From the IMG/VR virus record IMGVR_UViG_3300036768_000881, positions 1 to 37,045 of that record: 37,045 nucleotides of DNA. One strand, written 5' to 3'. Positions within the stretch are counted from its first letter, which is position 1, and the number at the start of each line of letters is the position of its first letter. Below, in pieces: positions 6,450 through 14,370 of this stretch. The notes under the pieces were generated by a model. The model was not told the origin of the DNA and did no database searches. It saw only the letters and a list, made by a program, of their open reading frames with translations. The DNA is from a virus. The translations under genes were made by a program, and so were the position numbers.

Positions 6450-8295
6450 ACCAACCATCAAGGACGCAAATGCACAATTGCAAGATTGGGTCGCCAGGGG
6501 TATGACGGCGAGCGAACAGGCGCGCCAGGCGGAGGGATGGCTGAAGGCGGCACGCCCATATATTTTGCTTTGGGCTGAGGAGATTGGGGAAATTCAGAAT
6601 TTGAGCGAGAAGAACGAGGCACTGAATGATTTTTTCAAGAATGGTGTGGCAGAATTGAGTGAGGAGGATCGAGCGGGATACAAAGATGCGCTGCTAGCGG
6701 CATTGAAAATCAGGAGTACGCAATGGGCAGACCGCCTGAAGGCATTGAACGGGAAAAAGAAAAAGAATGAGAAGGATGAGGATGATAGTGAGCCGATTTA
6801 TACGACAGGCGGGTGGCTGTTCGATCATTTTATCGGCCTGGAGTATGACGCGGAATTGGATCAGACGTTCATGGCGGTTCGTTTTCCCGATGGGCATGTA
6901 GAGGACAGGGTGGAACGTTTGATGATTGGCAATAGAAAATATTTGCCGCTGCCAGCAAATAATATCATTCGTAAGCGCGTGATTTTGCTTCCTTCGGCAA
7001 TGACAGATTTAAAACCAGAAGATGAATTGCTATTTGCAATACGGGCGCATAATGCGCGATATTTCGATTTTGGTTCGGATGAAACGTTCGAGCAATTGTG
7101 CATGATTTATCCATTTTTTACGTTTTTGGCCAGGCAATTCCGCACGGTGCCATATTTACGGGCGCTGGGGGATTATGGCACTGGAAAAAGCCGTTTGTTG
7201 AAAACGGTTGGGCCCATCTGTTTCCAGCCGATTATGACGAATGCGGGCTCGAGCGCGTCGTCGTTGTTCCGTATTCTCGATCTGTTTACGGGTTCAACAT
7301 TGGTGCTAGATGAGGCGGATTTCAATAACAGCGATGAGGCTTCGATGATCGCAAAAATCCTGAATGGGGGAAACGAGAAGGGGCAGGCCATTTTGAGGTC
7401 CGAGAAGGACGCGCTGGGGAATTTTGATGCGGCGGCTTTTGATGTCTTCGGGCCGAAGATCATCGGGATGCGGAAGGATTTCCAGGATCAGGCGACGGCG
7501 AGCCGCTGTTTGACAAAGGAGATGCTTCCGATCCAGCCACATCCGCGCATCCCACTCGACCTGCCGCCCATAGAGGCCTACGAGCGAGAATGCCTGGGAA
7601 TACGCAATGCGCTATTTACCTACATGATGCACAACATGCAAAGAGATTGCCAGGTGGACCTGAACTCGGTGGATCGGGGTGTGGATCCGCGCACGGCGCA
7701 GGTGGCGGTGAGCCTGTTGACGGTAATGAAGAGCGAGCGCGGGCGCGAGTTGGTGCAGAATTATCTGCGGGCAGTGACCGAGGAGAGGAAAGCCGAGCGG
7801 TATGGAACGTTTACGGCGCGGGTTCTGGAGGGGCTGGTGATGGCATGGGCGTGGGGACCTGTGTCGGATCGACCTGAGGATGCCGACCGAATTTATTTGA
7901 AAGACATTGCGCTGGCCACGAATATGATAGTGGATGAGCAAAACCGCCGCATGGGTGAGACTGCGGATGAGCCTGACGAGAAGGATGAGAAGAAGAAGAC
8001 GAAGAGCCGCAAGATTACGGATATTTTCAAGAAATATCTGAATATCAAAACATTCCGTGCGACGGATGGTTTGAACGAATATAAAGGAACATCTTATGTG
8101 AATATGTCAATCGAAATAGAACGAGTGAAGGGCCTGTGTGAACGCTGGGGGGTGCAATGGCGGGAGCGCGGGAGCCTGGCTGGCAATATTTCCGAGGATG
8201 AACAATGGATGAAACGGCCTGTGGTGAAGATGATCAATTTTAATGAAACGCCTGAAGAGTTCAAAAAGGCCCGTAAAGAGTGGTATGGGCAGTAA
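6436..8295 (+). CDS. Phage replicative helicase / P-loop ATPase
   Basis: 619 residues from ATG 6436 (GAGGA 5 nt upstream; an ATG at 6424 is less well placed). Residues 1-120 are helical and charged, ending in a Lys/Asp/Glu linker. Walker A is GDYGTGKS (245-252) and Walker B LVLDEAD (289-295); sensor-like polar residues and an Arg (ATASRCL) follow. A basic linker (EKKKTKSRK) leads to a C-terminal winged-helix-like region (IEIERVKGLCERWGV). Known relatives are phage DNA-replication ATPases encoded beside primases. It overlaps the primase gene, so both are co-expressed. Helicase activity is inferred from motifs and context; a loader or initiator is possible. Confidence 0.75.
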   Translation: MSKNKPTIKDANAQLQDWVARGMTASEQARQAEGWLKAARPYILLWAEEIGEIQNLSEKNEALNDFFKNGVAELSEEDRAGYKDALLAALKIRSTQWADRLKALNGKKKKNEKDEDDSEPIYTTGGWLFDHFIGLEYDAELDQTFMAVRFPDGHVEDRVERLMIGNRKYLPLPANNIIRKRVILLPSAMTDLKPEDELLFAIRAHNARYFDFGSDETFEQLCMIYPFFTFLARQFRTVPYLRALGDYGTGKSRLLKTVGPICFQPIMTNAGSSASSLFRILDLFTGSTLVLDEADFNNSDEASMIAKILNGGNEKGQAILRSEKDALGNFDAAAFDVFGPKIIGMRKDFQDQATASRCLTKEMLPIQPHPRIPLDLPPIEAYERECLGIRNALFTYMMHNMQRDCQVDLNSVDRGVDPRTAQVAVSLLTVMKSERGRELVQNYLRAVTEERKAERYGTFTARVLEGLVMAWAWGPVSDRPEDADRIYLKDIALATNMIVDEQNRRMGETADEPDEKDEKKKTKSRKITDIFKKYLNIKTFRATDGLNEYKGTSYVNMSIEIERVKGLCERWGVQWRERGSLAGNISEDEQWMKRPVVKMINFNETPEEFKKARKEWYGQ

Positions 8296-8331
8296 AAGTG
8301 AGGGTGAGTGAAGATCTACAGACAGTTTACT

Positions 8332-8355
8332 GCCGAAAAAAATATTTTTTTTGGC
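8332..8355. repeat. A/T palindrome, possible terminator of the replication operon
   Basis: GCCgAAAAAAAT followed by ATTTTTTTtGGC, 24 bp with a single mismatch pair, 37 bp after the helicase stop. It could act as a weak bidirectional terminator; the arms are almost pure A/T and no separate T tail follows. Confidence 0.45.
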
Positions 8356-8550
8356 GATAAAAATCCCCGAAATGACCCTCACCGACCCTCACTGTGGTCT
8401 CGATATGTCATTTTATGGCGGATCGACCATCAAAAACTGGCGTTTTTTGCGGATAGACATGCAAAAATGCGGTGAAAGTGATGTTGAGTGAACGTTTATT
8501 TTTATAAGTATTTATTTATTATGAATTTTTTATTGAAAATCAGGTGCGCG

Positions 8551-8599
8551 GTGAACATTGTGTTTTCGCGATGTTCACTAAGTGAAGATTGATGTTCAC
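8551..8599. promoter_or_regulatory. Cluster of ATGTTCAC sites, putative operator
   Basis: GTGAACAT (8551-8558) and ATGTTCAC (8571-8578) form an 8-bp inverted repeat with a 12-nt loop; a third copy, ATGTTCAC, lies at 8592-8599. They end 28 bp before the start of the gene at 8628, as expected for a regulator binding over its promoter. The binding protein is unknown. Confidence 0.45.
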
Positions 8600-8627
8600 T
8601 GTTGTCAGACAAATTCGGAGGATAGAT

Positions 8628-8873
8628 ATGAAAACAAACAAAATTGAGGGAGTTGGAACATCTCTGGCAGTTAGACAGTTTGTGGCATTTGCGAGGGGGG
8701 AGGATGTGCCGCATAAGCCGAGTAATCCGTGGCGAGTAACTGCCGTGGTGCCTACACTGAGATACTGTCTATCCTGTTATGGGAGCCGCTGGTTCGACGA
8801 GGTGCAGGCAGTGACGGTGGATGGGAAGCCGATTTCGGTATTCAGGTGCCGCGTATGCGGGGCGGAGGCATAA
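8628..8873 (+). CDS. Small zinc-ribbon protein
   Basis: 81 residues from ATG 8628 (GGAGG 6 nt upstream). A treble-clef or ribbon is formed by CLSC and CRVCG near the C-terminus, 22 residues apart, with aromatic and basic residues between. The N-terminal 45 residues (TSLAVRQFVAFARGEDVPHK) are unlike known families. Such small zinc proteins usually bind DNA, RNA or a protein partner. It opens a run of genes to 12933 that look like DNA-handling and maintenance functions and follows a cluster of possible operator sites. Confidence 0.7.
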   Translation: MKTNKIEGVGTSLAVRQFVAFARGEDVPHKPSNPWRVTAVVPTLRYCLSCYGSRWFDEVQAVTVDGKPISVFRCRVCGAEA

Positions 8874-8875
8874 AG

Positions 8876-9283
8876 ATGAAGCGCGAGGTAATGATTGTTC
8901 TTGGCCTGGTGTTGGTGGCCGCGGCGGTATTGTTTTGGGATCAGATTATGTCCGCTTTTGCAGGGATGACGCCGCTCGAGGCGATGCAGACGATTGTGCA
9001 ATATATCCTGCATGTGACGGTGATTACGATCTTCGGTTTTTTGATTTTTGGCCTGCCAGAGATTGTGAAGCCATGGATCGAGATGTTAAAGCGTGCGCCG
9101 AAGCGATGGCGATCGGGACCGAATGCTCAGTGGCAGAAGGCGCCGCGGATGCCGAAACTGACCGCCGAACAGCGAACGCTATTGCTATTACAGCAATTGC
9201 AAAATGGGCGAACGCCAAGGCAGACAACCCCGCCCAGCAATATGTATGAGAAAGATGAGCAGCCGCTGGATTTGAAATTTTAG
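8876..9283 (+). CDS. Two-pass membrane protein
   Basis: 135 residues, ATG 8876 two bases after the upstream stop, with GGAGG inside the upstream gene 8 nt before. Two hydrophobic stretches: VMIVLGLVLVAAAVLFW (about 5-21) and ILHVTVITIFGFLIFGLPEIV (about 44-64). The C-terminal 70 residues are basic, then rich in Gln and Pro, probably cytoplasmic. Sits directly before a lipoprotein and a DNA translocase, so it may help anchor that complex at the membrane; this is inference from position. No family recognised. Confidence 0.65.
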   Translation: MKREVMIVLGLVLVAAAVLFWDQIMSAFAGMTPLEAMQTIVQYILHVTVITIFGFLIFGLPEIVKPWIEMLKRAPKRWRSGPNAQWQKAPRMPKLTAEQRTLLLLQQLQNGRTPRQTTPPSNMYEKDEQPLDLKF

Positions 9284-9292
9284 GAGGTCTCA

Positions 9293-10279
9293 ATGAAAAA
9301 AATGATCATTATCCTGCTTTCAGGTATGTTTGCGGTTTTGGCTGGGTGTATTTCTGCTACTACGCCAACTCCGCAACCGGTCAACCCTGGGGAAGTGGCT
9401 TTGACGATGATGTCGCAAAAAATAGATGCCGAGGCAACTCAAATGGCGGTCAATGTGCAGTTCACGGCGACCGCGCAGATTGTCGGTGCGACAGCCACGG
9501 CGCAGGCGCATATTGATGCGCAGGCTACAGCGGAACAGGCACGCAAAGACGCACAAGCCACAGTGGAGCAGGCACGCAAAGACGCACAAGCCACAGCGGA
9601 GCAGGCACGCAAAGACGCACAAGCCACCGAGCAGCAACGACGTGAAGATATTGCGGCGACACAGATGGTGATGCATGATTTTTGGACAGCGACCGCCCAG
9701 CAACAGGCAATCTACAACAGTATGACGGCGCAGGTGCTGCCTACCCATATGATATGGACGCAGGAGGCGGTGCAGCAGCAGCAGATCATTGCCACGAATA
9801 AGGTAGAACTATCGAATTTGGAGGTCGAGCGTCAGCGTAAGAGCAACACGCTGGATGCTTTATGGAAATATGCGGTAGCGACTGCCATGATGATAGCGGC
9901 TGTGATTATGGTCCTGCGTTATTCGCGGGTGCGCGAGATAAAAAATGATGAGACTGGCGTGATCGAGGGGCTTTTGGTGGACGCCAAACATTTGATCAGG
10001 CCGCAATTGATGCCCGGGCCAGCACTTGATTTGAGCGGTGATACTGTGACGGCTCCGCAAGTAGTAGATAAGGAAACTCAAAATGAGGTGACGCGGCGAG
10101 CACAGGCTATTGAGGCGTTGCGGGCTATGCCTACCGAGCGGCCTACCGCAAATGCAGCGTTGATGACGAACAGCGTTTTTGCGGAATCAAAGAAGCCTGT
10201 CATCCAAGTGCTTGAGGCTGGGCAGGTGCAGCGCAAGGTGTTAGACGAACTTGCTGACCAGGTGGTCGAGGAGGAATGA
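9293..10279 (+). CDS. Lipoprotein with hendecad coiled coil and a transmembrane segment
   Basis: 328 residues, RBS AGGAGG 7 nt upstream. Signal peptide with lipobox LAGC (lipidated Cys19), then a Thr/Pro linker. Residues about 50-125 are an Ala/Gln/Glu-rich helix with three nearly identical 11-residue units EQARKDAQAT(A/V/E) (from about residue 80), a hendecad coiled coil. A second membrane segment (AVATAMMIAAVIMVL, about 192-206) leads to a C-terminal domain of about 115 residues that should be cytoplasmic. So the chain would be lipid-anchored outside, make a stalk, and cross the membrane. The stop overlaps the translocase start (ATGA), so the C-terminal part may tether that ATPase. Lipoproteins of this build are unusual in phages. 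Confidence 0.8.
   Translation: MKKMIIILLSGMFAVLAGCISATTPTPQPVNPGEVALTMMSQKIDAEATQMAVNVQFTATAQIVGATATAQAHIDAQATAEQARKDAQATVEQARKDAQATAEQARKDAQATEQQRREDIAATQMVMHDFWTATAQQQAIYNSMTAQVLPTHMIWTQEAVQQQQIIATNKVELSNLEVERQRKSNTLDALWKYAVATAMMIAAVIMVLRYSRVREIKNDETGVIEGLLVDAKHLIRPQLMPGPALDLSGDTVTAPQVVDKETQNEVTRRAQAIEALRAMPTERPTANAALMTNSVFAESKKPVIQVLEAGQVQRKVLDELADQVVEEE
9530..9628 (+). repeat. Three tandem 33-bp repeats within the lipoprotein gene
   Basis: Units at 9530-9562, 9563-9595 and 9596-9628, nearly identical at DNA level (share CAGGCACGCAAAGACGCACA). Each encodes 11 residues in frame. High identity means recent expansion by slippage or recombination, and copy number could vary. Confidence 0.85.
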
Positions 10280-11661
10280 TGCTCCCAGATGTAAATGAAT
10301 ATTTAAAAGCGCAGGATATTGCCGAGGTCATCCAACGAGTGATGATGGAGGAAATGCGGCTGGAACCGCCTTCGCAATGGTGGATGATTCAGGATGGGCA
10401 GTTCAAGTGGTTGATCGGTGTGATGGATGTGCAGAACCTGCACGGCTCGATTGCGAAGTACACGACCGAGGTGGTGCGCCATCAACTTAGCACGGCCATC
10501 GGCGGGCTGCCTGTAGCGCTCAGTAGCTCGACGGGGCTGCGGTATGGCATACTGCTTTCGGGCAGGCCGAAATTGCCAAAAGCGGTGAAGTTCCCAGGTA
10601 TTCCGAGTGAGCGTGACACGATCCGTTTTGGTGTTGGCCTGCGCGGAGAGGTAAGCCTGCACGCGAAGAAGATTGTGAACATGCTCGTGGGCGGCGGGCA
10701 AGATAGCGGCAAGTCCACGTTCCTGCGGCTGGCGGCGCATACGGCGCGGATGCATGGCGCAACGTTGTATCTGGCTGACCCTATGGCGCATACTTTCAAC
10801 CCCGATGTATGGAACCGCCTGGCGGCGTCGGAGGTGGCAGGATCACGCTCGGACTTGTTGCGGCTGTTGGAGAAGGTGCAGGCTGAGGTGGAAGCACGAA
10901 GCGCATTATTCCGTCGTGCGGCGCAGGGTGGTATCCCGCCCGAGGATATTGATGCATACAACCAGGTCGCCGATCCATTGCCGAGGATTTGGCTGATCGG
11001 CGATGAGATGAACACGTATCTATCGGATCGAGTGGTGCAGGAGCGGATCGCTGATCTGGCGCGGGTGGGACGCAAGTGGGGGGTGCATCTCATTCTGGCA
11101 GGTCATAACTGGCGAAGCGAGGATATTCCGCGCGGGCTTTCGGCGATGTTCCCGACGAGGTTGTGCCTGCGCGTGGCGGACGATACGAGCGGGCGCGTGA
11201 CGCTGGACGATCACCGCTGGGGACGGCAGGCGATGCAGTTCAGGTATCCTGGGCGGGCTGTGTTACGCGCAGGGACGTATCAGACGATACAGTTGTATCA
11301 GTTGACGCAAGAGCAGGAGATGGAGTGGTTGGCTGCCAGTATCACAGATGCATTATCTCCGTTGTCTGATGCGGAGATCGAGATTGTGGAGCGCGCTATA
11401 CGCGAGGCGGGCGGGAAGATGACCATTGGACTGCTGGAGGGGTGGGGGATGGGTCACAGAGAGGCGCGGCGAATGGTCGAGACATATGAGGCGCGCGGCT
11501 GGCTGGAACAGGATGCGACACAGGGGAACGCACGGGTGATTACGTCGAAATTGACCGATTTGCTGCCAAACCGCCAAACCCGCCAAACCCTGCCAAAGCC
11601 TGCCAAACCTGCCAAACCAGTTCAGAATTTGTGGCCGCCAGAAATGCTGACAAATTCTTAA
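10276..11661 (+). CDS. FtsK/SpoIIIE-HerA-type DNA translocase
   Basis: 461 residues. Walker A GGGQDSGKST (139-148), Walker B RIWLIGDE (237-244), then HLILAGHNW and RLCLRVAD, the order seen in FtsK/TraB-type motors. Residues about 375-440 look like a winged helix (TIGLLEGWGMGHREARRMVETYEARGWL), comparable to the FtsK gamma domain that reads sequence polarity signals. No transmembrane domain, so it is a soluble motor that may be membrane-linked via the lipoprotein or the protein at 8876. The C-terminus (RQTRQTLPKPAKPAKP) is low-complexity and its DNA carries iterons. It probably pumps or positions phage DNA; coupling to the tyrosine recombinase or to partition is inference. Second Met (10279) may be the start. 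Confidence 0.85.
   Translation: MMLPDVNEYLKAQDIAEVIQRVMMEEMRLEPPSQWWMIQDGQFKWLIGVMDVQNLHGSIAKYTTEVVRHQLSTAIGGLPVALSSSTGLRYGILLSGRPKLPKAVKFPGIPSERDTIRFGVGLRGEVSLHAKKIVNMLVGGGQDSGKSTFLRLAAHTARMHGATLYLADPMAHTFNPDVWNRLAASEVAGSRSDLLRLLEKVQAEVEARSALFRRAAQGGIPPEDIDAYNQVADPLPRIWLIGDEMNTYLSDRVVQERIADLARVGRKWGVHLILAGHNWRSEDIPRGLSAMFPTRLCLRVADDTSGRVTLDDHRWGRQAMQFRYPGRAVLRAGTYQTIQLYQLTQEQEMEWLAASITDALSPLSDAEIEIVERAIREAGGKMTIGLLEGWGMGHREARRMVETYEARGWLEQDATQGNARVITSKLTDLLPNRQTRQTLPKPAKPAKPVQNLWPPEMLTNS
11565..11616 (+). repeat. GCCAAA iterons, candidate centromere (parC)
   Basis: Six copies of GCCAAA start at 11565, 11573, 11582, 11592, 11602 and 11611, spaced 8-10 bp, about one helical turn. They lie 80-131 bp upstream of the actin-like gene, the position of parC in ParMRC systems, though they also encode the end of the translocase. 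They may simply reflect a Lys-Pro-Ala-rich tail. Confidence 0.5.
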
Positions 11662-11695
11662 CCGTCAATAATCATCTATCAAAAGGAGTTACGAA

Positions 11696-12679
11696 ATGAA
11701 CGACATGATCTACATCGGTGAGGACCTTGGAATGGGGGCGAACAAGGTTTGGGGACCTGCGGGCGGGTTGCAGGTGGTGAGCCAGGTGGCGACGAGCGCG
11801 GGTGTCCACCTGGAAGGGATGACTGGGTTGAAGGCAAAGCGCAGACCAATGGAAGTGCGCGGCGATTTTGGCGCGTTCTACATCGGGCAGGGAGCGCACG
11901 AGTATGGGCGCCCTGTGGAAAATCTGGACTTTGATCGTTTGACGGGCGCGCCTGAAATGCGAGCGTTGCTATATGGCACGCTGGCGGAATACCAGGCGAT
12001 GCATGGCGCTTTCGCCGCGCCGATCTCGTTGATGGTTGGGTTGCCGTTACAGATGATGGTAGGAGAAAAAGCGAAGGAATTCCAGAGCGGCGTGAAGTCG
12101 TGGCTGAAGGGTGTTCACGAGTTCGAGGTGGACGGCAAGGCGCACAGATTGGAAGTTGTACAGGTGCGATTGACGAGCCAGCCCGTGGGCGCGCTGTTCG
12201 ATTATGTACTGGATGAGGCGGGCCAAATTCAGGCGGAGCGAGCGGATGCGCTCTTGGATGAGGTGGGGGTGATCAGCGTGGGCTTCAACACCGTCGAACT
12301 CATGGTGGTGAAGGATCAGGGCGCGGTGGAGCGATTTACGCAGGGTAATACCATTGGTGTGCGCCGTTTGCTTGAATTGATGAATCATCAGGGATTATAT
12401 TCACTCGGCGAATTGGATGAACGCCTGCGCTCAGGACGGATGAAGAGCGAGTTGAAATCCGCGCTGCCGATCTGGGGACGCGAGGTAAACGGCGAGATTG
12501 AGAAACGGTGGGGACAATCGTATCGCCGCTTTGCGAAGGTGATTGTGGTGGGCGGCGGCGCGTTGATTTTGAAGGATGTTTTGACGGCGCAATTTGGGAC
12601 GAAGGCGTTTGTCCCGAATCTGCCCGTGCTTTCCATTGCCCGAGGTCTGTGGAAGTTGTCTATGATGAAGAAAGGATAG
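11696..12679 (+). CDS. parM-like: ParM/Alp-type actin-like ATPase
   Basis: 327 residues, RBS AAAGGAG 6 nt upstream. Phosphate-1 loop DLGMGANK (about 10-17), the ParM-like strand ISLMVGLPLQM (about 107-117), the phosphate-2 region ISVGFNTVEL (about 191-200) and adenosine motif VVGGGA (about 284-289), followed by VPNLPVLSIARGLWK as in ParM/Alp proteins. The normal Asp of phosphate-2 (DxGxxT) is replaced by Ser. The protein should polymerise into filaments that push or position DNA. It lies between iterons and a small basic protein, the ParM-parC-ParR arrangement. Phage actins are known (for example Alp filaments); this one looks like a segregation motor of a plasmid-like state. Confidence 0.8.
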   Translation: MNDMIYIGEDLGMGANKVWGPAGGLQVVSQVATSAGVHLEGMTGLKAKRRPMEVRGDFGAFYIGQGAHEYGRPVENLDFDRLTGAPEMRALLYGTLAEYQAMHGAFAAPISLMVGLPLQMMVGEKAKEFQSGVKSWLKGVHEFEVDGKAHRLEVVQVRLTSQPVGALFDYVLDEAGQIQAERADALLDEVGVISVGFNTVELMVVKDQGAVERFTQGNTIGVRRLLELMNHQGLYSLGELDERLRSGRMKSELKSALPIWGREVNGEIEKRWGQSYRRFAKVIVVGGGALILKDVLTAQFGTKAFVPNLPVLSIARGLWKLSMMKKG

Positions 12680-12681
12680 CG

Positions 12682-12933
12682 ATGGGCAGACCTAAAAATA
12701 AGGTTCCGAGTTTGCGCGTGCGGATCGATGGGTATTTGCAGAGGGGGATCGATCCGCAGGTGGATGCGCTGTTGGCATGGCTGGATAGCCTGCCGCCACG
12801 CAAACGTTTTCCGCTGGTGATACGCCGGTTGATGATGGGAGGGGTGATCGAGACGGTAACTGAAAATGGCGATGTAGAAGCGGCGCGGAAGGCGGCGCAG
12901 GAGATTATCGCGGCGTTTGTGGTGGATGATTGA
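12682..12933 (+). CDS. Small ParR-like DNA-binding protein candidate
   Basis: 83 residues, ATG 2 nt after the actin stop, RBS AAAGGA. The N-terminus is basic (GRPKNKVPSLRVRIDG): a possible beta strand followed by two helices (DPQVDALLAWLDSLP, RKRFPLVIRRLMMGG), the ribbon-helix-helix layout. An acidic helical tail (VEAARKAAQEIIAAF) could contact the filament. ParR proteins are small RHH adaptors encoded just after parM, so position and build agree. There is no sequence match I can confirm. Confidence 0.6.
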   Translation: MGRPKNKVPSLRVRIDGYLQRGIDPQVDALLAWLDSLPPRKRFPLVIRRLMMGGVIETVTENGDVEAARKAAQEIIAAFVVDD

Positions 12934-12944
12934 TGCTGTCAATG

Positions 12945-12972
12945 AGCGGTGATCAGTTATTAGTAATCAGTG
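12945..12972. repeat. Dispersed TGATCAGT-type repeat, copy 1
   Basis: gcggTGATCAGTTATTAGTAATCAGTG. It shares the TGATCAGT and AATCAGTG blocks with copies at 27161-27202 and 28922-28957. It lies in the gap between the ParR-like gene and the Gp37/Gp68 gene. Confidence 0.6.
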
Positions 12973-12990
12973 GCAATTCGGAGGTGCGAG

Positions 12991-13890
12991 ATGGCGCAAA
13001 AAACGAAAATCGAATGGACAGATGCGACATGGAATCCTGTGGTTGGGTGCAGGAAGGTAAGTGATGGGTGCAAGCATTGCTACGCCAAAGCGCTGCACGA
13101 TAAACGGCATGAGGCGTATCTGGCGGGGAAACGGATGCCTACACAGTATGCCGTGCCATTTGAGCAGGTGCAGTTGATGAGTGAGCGGCTGGATTTGCCG
13201 CTGCGGTGGCGGACGCCGAGGCGGATTTTTGTCAATTCGGTTAGCGATTTGTTCCACGATGCTGTGCCGTTTGAGTTCGTTGACCAGGTGGTTGATGTCG
13301 TGCGGCAAGCGCACTGGCATACATTTCAGGTGTTGACAAAGCGGGCGCGGCGGATGCTGGACTGGTATGCGCATTGGATTGAGGTGGTCAATGGGGGGGA
13401 TTATCGGTTGCCAGCCAATTTGTGGCTGGGGGTGAGCGCGGAGAATCAGCGGGCGGCTGATGAGCGGGTATCGGCGTTGTTGTGTGTGCATGGGGCGCGG
13501 CGGTTCGTAAGTTGCGAGCCGCTGTTGGGTCTGATTAATTTGCGCCATGTGGAGGACGAGAAGCGGGGTCGTACTCTGGACGCGCTGGGCGGGGATGATG
13601 AGTATATGCGCGGGCGGCTGGATTGGGTGATTGTCGGCGGGGAGAGCGGGGCGGGAGCGCGACCGATGCACCCGGACTGGGCGCGGTCGCTGCGTGACCA
13701 GTGCCACGAGACAGGTGTGCCATATTTTTTCAAGCAGTGGGGGGAGTGGGTGCCACTGGATCATTTGCCGTGGGTGACGGACAGGTTGCGGTACCGACCA
13801 ATGATGTTGGATGGGGTGACAATGTGCCGGGTAGGGCGGGCACTGGCGGGGCATGTGCTGGATGGGGAGGAATGGAGGGAGTTGCCGTGA
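12991..13890 (+). CDS. Phage Gp37/Gp68 family protein (DUF5131)
   Basis: 299 residues from ATG 12991 (GGAGG 7 nt upstream; a GTG at 12970 is in frame but has no such site). The N-terminus KIEWTDATWNPVVGCRKVSDGCKHCYA is diagnostic of this family, with a CxxxxxxCxxC cluster that resembles radical-SAM iron-sulfur ligands. Later conserved blocks are FVNSVSDLFHDAVPFE, FQVLTKRARRM, WLGVSAENQ, FVSCEPLLG, VIVGGESGAGARPMHPDW and GVPYFFKQWGEW. All are present, so it should be functional. Members occur in many phages and plasmids; the reaction is not known. Downstream gene overlaps by GTGA. Confidence 0.88.
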   Translation: MAQKTKIEWTDATWNPVVGCRKVSDGCKHCYAKALHDKRHEAYLAGKRMPTQYAVPFEQVQLMSERLDLPLRWRTPRRIFVNSVSDLFHDAVPFEFVDQVVDVVRQAHWHTFQVLTKRARRMLDWYAHWIEVVNGGDYRLPANLWLGVSAENQRAADERVSALLCVHGARRFVSCEPLLGLINLRHVEDEKRGRTLDALGGDDEYMRGRLDWVIVGGESGAGARPMHPDWARSLRDQCHETGVPYFFKQWGEWVPLDHLPWVTDRLRYRPMMLDGVTMCRVGRALAGHVLDGEEWRELP

Positions 13891-14333
13891 GCGCTTCGAT
13901 AAAACTCAGCACAAGCGAGATAATCATCGTTGAGGATATTGTGACGGAGGATTGTACGCGCAGGTTGCACATGATGAGCGATAGGCCTATTCAACTGGAT
14001 TTGCCTGAAGACGCTGTGGTGGAACAATGGGTTGATATTGGCGTTTATCATTTGCGAGCAGTATGGCCGTTTTCCGGGATGTTGGATATTCATTCAGAGG
14101 GATGGCCGAAGGCGCGGCGATTGTATGTGCAACATTTCAATGGCCAGCGGATTAGCGAATTAATCCGCATTGCCGCGGGGACATTCGAGAGGGCGGTTGG
14201 TTTTGCTCCGGGGTTTGCGTTTGTGAAGGTGCTGCCTGCCCAGGCGGAATGGGGTCAGGAAGTATATGGATGTTTATTGTTTGCCGCGGAGTGGATGCCG
14301 AAGAATTGCGTGGCTGTTGGCGGATGGAGATAG
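13887..14333 (+). CDS. Hypothetical protein
   Basis: 148 residues starting at GTG 13887, chosen because it overlaps the preceding stop (GTGA) and GGAGGGA lies 7 nt upstream. Soluble mixed alpha/beta protein with one Cys (EDCTRR) near residue 20 and a second (YGCLLF) near 130. No recognisable motif. Coupled to the Gp37/Gp68-family gene, so the two may act together. Function unknown. Confidence 0.6.
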   Translation: MSASIKLSTSEIIIVEDIVTEDCTRRLHMMSDRPIQLDLPEDAVVEQWVDIGVYHLRAVWPFSGMLDIHSEGWPKARRLYVQHFNGQRISELIRIAAGTFERAVGFAPGFAFVKVLPAQAEWGQEVYGCLLFAAEWMPKNCVAVGGWR

Positions 14334-14370
14334 CAAAAATGAATAGTCAATAGCAGTGGATGGAGGCTGA

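Larger units (their letters stand above)
8296..8627. other. Repeat-rich AT-rich noncoding segment; candidate replication origin
   Basis: 332 bp without a gene. It contains AGTGAGGGT (8297-8305) and its inverse copies ACCCTCAC (8375-8382) and ACCCTCACT (8385-8393), a near-perfect 24-bp A/T palindrome (8332-8355), a very AT-rich tract (about 8505-8546) that could melt easily, and three ATGTTCAC-type sites (8551-8599). Repeats plus an unwinding tract next to the helicase gene are origin hallmarks. A promoter-operator for the next operon would fit too. Confidence 0.5.

Noticed and set aside
9530-9628. CRISPR-like repeat array
   Set aside because: Units are 33 bp, directly tandem without spacers, in coding phase, and encode an 11-residue coiled-coil unit.
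12967-13854. Antisense open frame of 295 codons opposite the Gp37/Gp68 gene
   Set aside because: Pro/His/Arg-rich composition typical of a GC-biased shadow; plus strand protein is clearly recognised.
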